The notes under the pieces were generated by a model. That model was not told the DNA's origin. It made no database searches and worked only from the letters and a program-made list of their open reading frames with translations. A program made the translations under genes and the position numbers. From an uncultured Acetatifactor sp. (GTDB lineage: Bacteria; Bacillota; Clostridia; Lachnospirales; Lachnospiraceae), in the NCBI GenBank assembly GCA_910586775.1, contig CAJUJN010000130.1:1-6973 (forward strand): a DNA stretch of 6,973 nucleotides, in the 5' to 3' direction. This document shows positions 4,618 through 6,973 of the stretch, piece by piece; positions within the stretch are counted from its first letter, which is position 1, and each line of letters opens with the position of its first letter.

Positions 4618-5412
4618 ATGACCTATGCCGAGTATCAGGAGTACATGAGAAATTTTTTTGAACAGTATTATCAGAAGCTTTCACAGGAAGAAATTCGTGT
4701 GACACTTCCTCTTGAGGAAGATGAAAAAGAAATGTGGAGTGATGATGTGAACCCTAATGATGAATGGAAGAAATGGAAGTTGGTTCCGGCTATGATTTCG
4801 GATGGGGAAATCAAGGCATTGGAAAAAGAAATAGGTGTTGAACTGCCTCTGTCCTTGAAAGCATTTCTGACTGTTACCCATCACTGCTTTGATAACCCCA
4901 TAGGACGTAATTCTGTAGCTGAACATTTTCAAGGAGTGAGAAACGCATGGAATCCTGTCCTTGTGAGATGTGGTTATTTGCCTTTCACGTGGGATGAAGA
5001 ATGCTACTTCATCCGCTGTATTCGACTTAATAATATGCCGGAAGAAGAGAAATGCGGAATTTACCAGATTGATCACGAAGTATTGTTTGACTTTGACGAA
5101 AACACGGTGACACCGGAAGAAATAGACCAAAGCATGGTGTTCATTTCCGAGAATCTGCTCACATATCTTGATGAAATACTTCATGATAGGGATTGTGATT
5201 CGCTGCGAAAGGCTTCTAAAAAAGAGGTTCTTAGGATATTGAAAGAAGAATGTGGGTTACAGAATTATGATGAATTATCGGACAAAATAGATGATGACGA
5301 AGAATTTGATAAAATAATAACTGCGCTGAAACCAATTCAGAAACAGTATTCCATTTCAGATGATGATTTGGAGGAAATCTTGTGGAGCATGGAGTATTCC
5401 ACTGACTGGTGA
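4618..5412 (+). CDS. SUKH (SMI1/KNR4) family immunity-type protein
   Basis: The product has 264 residues and no signal peptide or membrane helix. The SUKH core spans about residues 55-187. It contains ISDGEIKALEKEIGVELPLSL (60-80, the family's start: 'I...EI..lE..lg..LP'), AFLTVTHHCF (82-91), GYLPFTWDEECYFI (119-132) and VLFDFDENT (155-163). Bacterial SUKH proteins commonly serve as immunity proteins that bind and neutralise toxins of polymorphic or contact-dependent systems, in the cytoplasm. The acidic 54-residue N-terminal region and the helical C-terminal extension (190-264, very acidic around 222-230) lie outside the core. The start is firm: AAGGAGG is 10 bases before ATG. The gene begins 43 bases after the truncated BlaI remnant with no terminator between, so it is likely read from that promoter. 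No toxin gene is in view. It is AT-rich compared with the IS21 genes, which fits independent acquisition. The family call is strong; the toxin partner is unknown. Confidence 0.9.
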   Translation: MTYAEYQEYMRNFFEQYYQKLSQEEIRVTLPLEEDEKEMWSDDVNPNDEWKKWKLVPAMISDGEIKALEKEIGVELPLSLKAFLTVTHHCFDNPIGRNSVAEHFQGVRNAWNPVLVRCGYLPFTWDEECYFIRCIRLNNMPEEEKCGIYQIDHEVLFDFDENTVTPEEIDQSMVFISENLLTYLDEILHDRDCDSLRKASKKEVLRILKEECGLQNYDELSDKIDDDEEFDKIITALKPIQKQYSISDDDLEEILWSMEYSTDW

Positions 5413-5562
5413 GAAAATTCAGTCAAGTTTACACCACTGTTGGATGAAGGTGGAAATCCACTACCATCATCTTTGCCCCAGCTTAAAACCGTCAATGAAC
5501 ATTTCCGGGAACTCAAACGGGATTACATCAAGCTGTTCGGCCATGATTTTAATGAACCGTGA
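5413..5562 (+). pseudogene. C-terminal fragment of an unidentified protein
   Basis: Directly after the SUKH stop, the same frame reads on for 49 codons to TGA 5560-5562, without a start codon. The part from 5434 on is clearly protein-like: TPLLDEGGNPLPSSLPQLKT, then a charged helix VNEHFRELKRDYIKLFGHDF. It may be the tail of a mobilisation or transposition protein, but I cannot name it. The stop codon lies where the IS21 element may begin, so the frame could have been cut at both sides: on the left by the junction with the SUKH segment, on the right by the insertion. Confidence 0.5.
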
Positions 5563-5583
5563 TTATTTCGCGCCAGCGGATCC

Positions 5584-5606
5584 GGAGCGGAACGTAGTTC
5601 CGCTCC
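5584..5606. repeat. Perfect 10-bp hairpin in the IS21 end region
   Basis: GGAGCGGAAC (5584-5593) pairs perfectly with GTTCCGCTCC (5597-5606) around a 3-base loop. No T run follows closely on either strand, so it is a poor terminator candidate. It more likely belongs to the structured end of the insertion sequence, perhaps blocking transcription from outside or taking part in transposase binding (inference). Confidence 0.6.
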
Positions 5607-5620
5607 ACTGATTTTCCTTA

Positions 5621-5637
5621 GCGAACCACCGGTTCGC
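5621..5637. repeat. Second perfect hairpin in the IS21 end region
   Basis: GCGAACC (5621-5627) pairs with GGTTCGC (5631-5637), with a 3-base loop. It lies 22 bases beyond the istB stop on the minus strand, followed there by TAAGGAAAATC without a T run. It could weakly attenuate istB readthrough; otherwise it is part of the element's end. Confidence 0.5.
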
Positions 5638-5659
5638 CTTTGGGATCCACCCCGCAGGG

Positions 5660-6403
5660 TTATTTTCTGGGTTTTGCGAAATACTCCCTCATGTTCATGC
5701 TGCCTGTTTCTATCCAATAGGCAGTATGTGCATAGCGGTCCACTATGGCTTCCGCCTGGACGCCCTCGCCAAGCCGCTTGATCCAGTCATCCTTACGGTA
5801 CTGGGTGCAGAAGATGGTAGCGGTGGAGTCAGACCGCCGCTCCATCAGTTCAAAGAGAAAGTACAGCTCACTGTCCGATATGTCTGAGACCAGCCATTCA
5901 TCCAGGATAAGGAGCGGGATTTTTCCATACCGGTTCAGCAGCTTCTTCGGGCTGCCTATGATGGCGGCACAGTCACCGTATTCCATGAGCAGGTCAGGAA
6001 GGCGGATATAAAGGACCCTGAACTGGTTAAGGCATGCCTGTTTCCCCAGGGCACAGGCCAGATATGTTTTGCCTGATCCGGTAAATCCCTGCAGGACGAT
6101 GCTCTGGTGGGCATCAATGTACTGGCAGCTGGACAGGTTCCCAGGAAGCTCCCTGTTCAGCCCCCGGCCTTCATACAGGATGCCCTGCATGTCCGCCTGC
6201 GGGAAGCGAAGTCTTGCAGACCTTATGAGCCTCTGGATCTTTGCGTTGTACTTTTCCTGATAAACATAATCCACCAGCCGCTGCATCCTGTCGTCAAACG
6301 GCAGCCCCAGTGTGGCTGGCTCAGCCTGCTGTGCCTCCAGCCCGGAGATGATTTCGCCAAGGTTCATTTCGCGCAGTTTGCGCCTGCTCTCATCATTGAT
6401 CAT
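5660..6403 (-). CDS. istB: IS21-family transposition helper ATPase IstB
   Basis: This is a DnaA/AAA+-like ATPase of 247 residues, the usual length for IstB. It assembles on target DNA and stimulates the IstA transposase. Visible motifs are Walker A GFTGSGKT (106-113), Walker B LLILDE (164-169, with W170 where many members have D or F-G), a sensor-type segment TIFCTQY (196-202) and the conserved AIVDRYAH (219-226) near the C terminus. The N-terminal helical region (1-90) fits the IstB N-terminal domain. The start at ATG 6403 has GGAGGT 7 bases upstream. The open frame extends 50 codons further upstream, but that part lies inside istA and is not IstB-like. The first 11 bases overlap the end of istA, as is usual for translational coupling in this family. 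The frame is intact, so the gene looks functional. Confidence 0.96.
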   Translation of the reverse strand: MINDESRRKLREMNLGEIISGLEAQQAEPATLGLPFDDRMQRLVDYVYQEKYNAKIQRLIRSARLRFPQADMQGILYEGRGLNRELPGNLSSCQYIDAHQSIVLQGFTGSGKTYLACALGKQACLNQFRVLYIRLPDLLMEYGDCAAIIGSPKKLLNRYGKIPLLILDEWLVSDISDSELYFLFELMERRSDSTATIFCTQYRKDDWIKRLGEGVQAEAIVDRYAHTAYWIETGSMNMREYFAKPRK

Positions 6404-6973
6404 TCCGGCCACCTCCATAGTAATCGCTGCCACGCAGGTACCCCATGGGTGTTTTCGCCCTGTCGGAGGCTTTCTTCTGTTCCATGTAGATTTCATCTTG
6501 ATTGGCGGCCAGTATGGAGCTAAGATGGTGGTAGCGGGGCTTCTTAATCCCATTGGTTACTGCGAATTCACAGGCGGCTTCCAGGCGCGCTTCGGAGTAC
6601 TTATTGCTCAATCGCAGAACAGCCAGGGCAGGATTGTAGCCCTGTTCTTTTATGGATACGCCCTCGAAGATCCGGCCAACCACTTCTGCCGTATATTTCC
6701 CGATGGCGCCCGCCCAGTTTTTGATGCGTACATCGTCCCATGGAGAGATACGGAACCTGTCCGGCATGTCCTCCTGGTGGGTGGAATACTGGTTCTTCCT
6801 GCCGGATGGGAAGCGGTTGTGGGTCGCGATGCGGGTGTTACCGCTGTAAATCTCCACGGTGCTGTCCGTGACTTTCAGGTCTACCGTTTTGCGGGCATAC
6901 TGGTAAGGACAGGAATACCGGTTGTATTCAAACACCACATGGAAGTCAATGTTCACTTTCCTGCCGTATACCC
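6393..6973 (-). CDS. istA: IS21-family transposase IstA, C-terminal part
   Basis: The frame is open to the window edge, so the start and the DDE catalytic core lie outside; about 192 residues are seen. Visible features are typical of the IstA C terminus: VNIDFHVVFEYNRYSCPYQY (the strand motif with Y-S-x-PY), VDLKVTDSTVEIYSGNTRIA, TH-R and YSTHQEDMP, the WAGAIGKYTAEVV helix, and LSNKYSEARLEAACEFAVTN. The Mu-type C-terminal beta-barrel comes first, then the helical tail involved in DNA end binding and IstB contact. The stop TGA (6395-6393) overlaps the istB start. A GTG at 6956 is simply the first start-like codon in the window and is internal to the gene. No frameshift is seen in the visible part. 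Confidence 0.95.
   Translation of the reverse strand, partial: VYGRKVNIDFHVVFEYNRYSCPYQYARKTVDLKVTDSTVEIYSGNTRIATHNRFPSGRKNQYSTHQEDMPDRFRISPWDDVRIKNWAGAIGKYTAEVVGRIFEGVSIKEQGYNPALAVLRLSNKYSEARLEAACEFAVTNGIKKPRYHHLSSILAANQDEIYMEQKKASDRAKTPMGYLRGSDYYGGGRNDQ

Larger units (their letters stand above)
5560..6973 (-). mobile_element. IS21-family insertion sequence, partial (istB complete, istA cut by the window edge)
   Basis: The two overlapping minus-strand genes istA and istB in this order define an IS21-family element. The 3' end lies between istB and the upstream fragment. IS21 elements end in 5'-TG...CA-3', and the TG at 5560 (TGATTATTTCGCGCC) is a candidate tip, but other TG positions cannot be excluded because the opposite end is outside the window. 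The noncoding end segment holds two perfect hairpins (5584-5606 and 5621-5637). The left boundary given here is therefore tentative; the element continues past 6973. Confidence 0.85.

Noticed and set aside
4681..5184. 167-codon minus-strand ORF
   Set aside because: Antisense to the SUKH gene; Phe- and Ile-rich composition reflects the acidic, Lys/Glu-rich protein on the other strand.
6107..6523. 138-codon plus-strand ORF
   Set aside because: Antisense to istB and istA, both of which have clear motifs; it is a shadow.
6404..6553. 50-codon N-terminal extension of IstB
   Set aside because: This part overlaps istA coding sequence in another frame, and the ATG at 6403 has a well-placed GGAGGT and gives the usual IstB length.

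Overview
The window looks like a mosaic accessory region from a Gram-positive Clostridia-type genome, most likely a gut Lachnospiraceae relative. The reasons are the strong AGGAGG-type Shine-Dalgarno sites, an extracytoplasmic-function (ECF) sigma factor with a clostridial-style C-terminal extension, a BlaI/MecI-type repressor, an Xre-type regulator with membrane helices, and an IS21-family element. Base composition shifts from block to block: the IS21 genes are GC-rich, while the SUKH gene and the intergenic spacers are AT-rich. The organism call is inference from gene families, not from a marker gene.

Left part (1-2634). A small minus-strand protein of unknown function (153-458) ends inside a perfect 15-bp hairpin that probably terminates its transcript. 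About 440 bases without a convincing gene follow. Next comes a plus-strand gene (1048-2634) in which a complete ECF sigma factor is joined in frame to a complete DUF2461/TIGR02453-type domain. The DUF2461 part keeps its own Shine-Dalgarno and ATG at 1951, so the locus may be a recent loss of a stop codon between two genes, or a gene yielding both a fusion and a free DUF2461 protein. Upstream lie an ECF-like promoter and a leader stem-loop.

Middle part (2635-4617). An intact Xre-type regulator with four predicted membrane helices (2916-3662) ends at a strong terminator that may work in both directions. It is followed by regulatory debris. On the minus strand, a chimeric pseudogene joins the first ten codons of a response regulator to the middle of an ABC-transporter ATPase; its promoter with tandem 11-bp repeats is still present. 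On the plus strand, a BlaI/MecI repressor is cut off after its recognition helix, while its promoter and a perfect 20-bp palindromic operator survive.

Right part (4618-6973). An apparently intact SUKH (SMI1/KNR4) immunity-type protein lies just downstream of the truncated repressor and may be transcribed from the repressor's old promoter. No toxin is visible. A short protein-like C-terminal fragment follows in the same frame and stops near the presumed end of an IS21 element. The rest of the window is that element on the minus strand: istB complete, istA cut by the window edge.

The overall picture is a hot spot of insertion and deletion. Regulatory regions have outlived the genes they controlled and now sit next to new cargo. 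I do not see a complete undescribed system. The most notable items are the sigma-DUF2461 fusion and the SUKH gene placed behind a BlaI-type promoter whose local repressor is broken.
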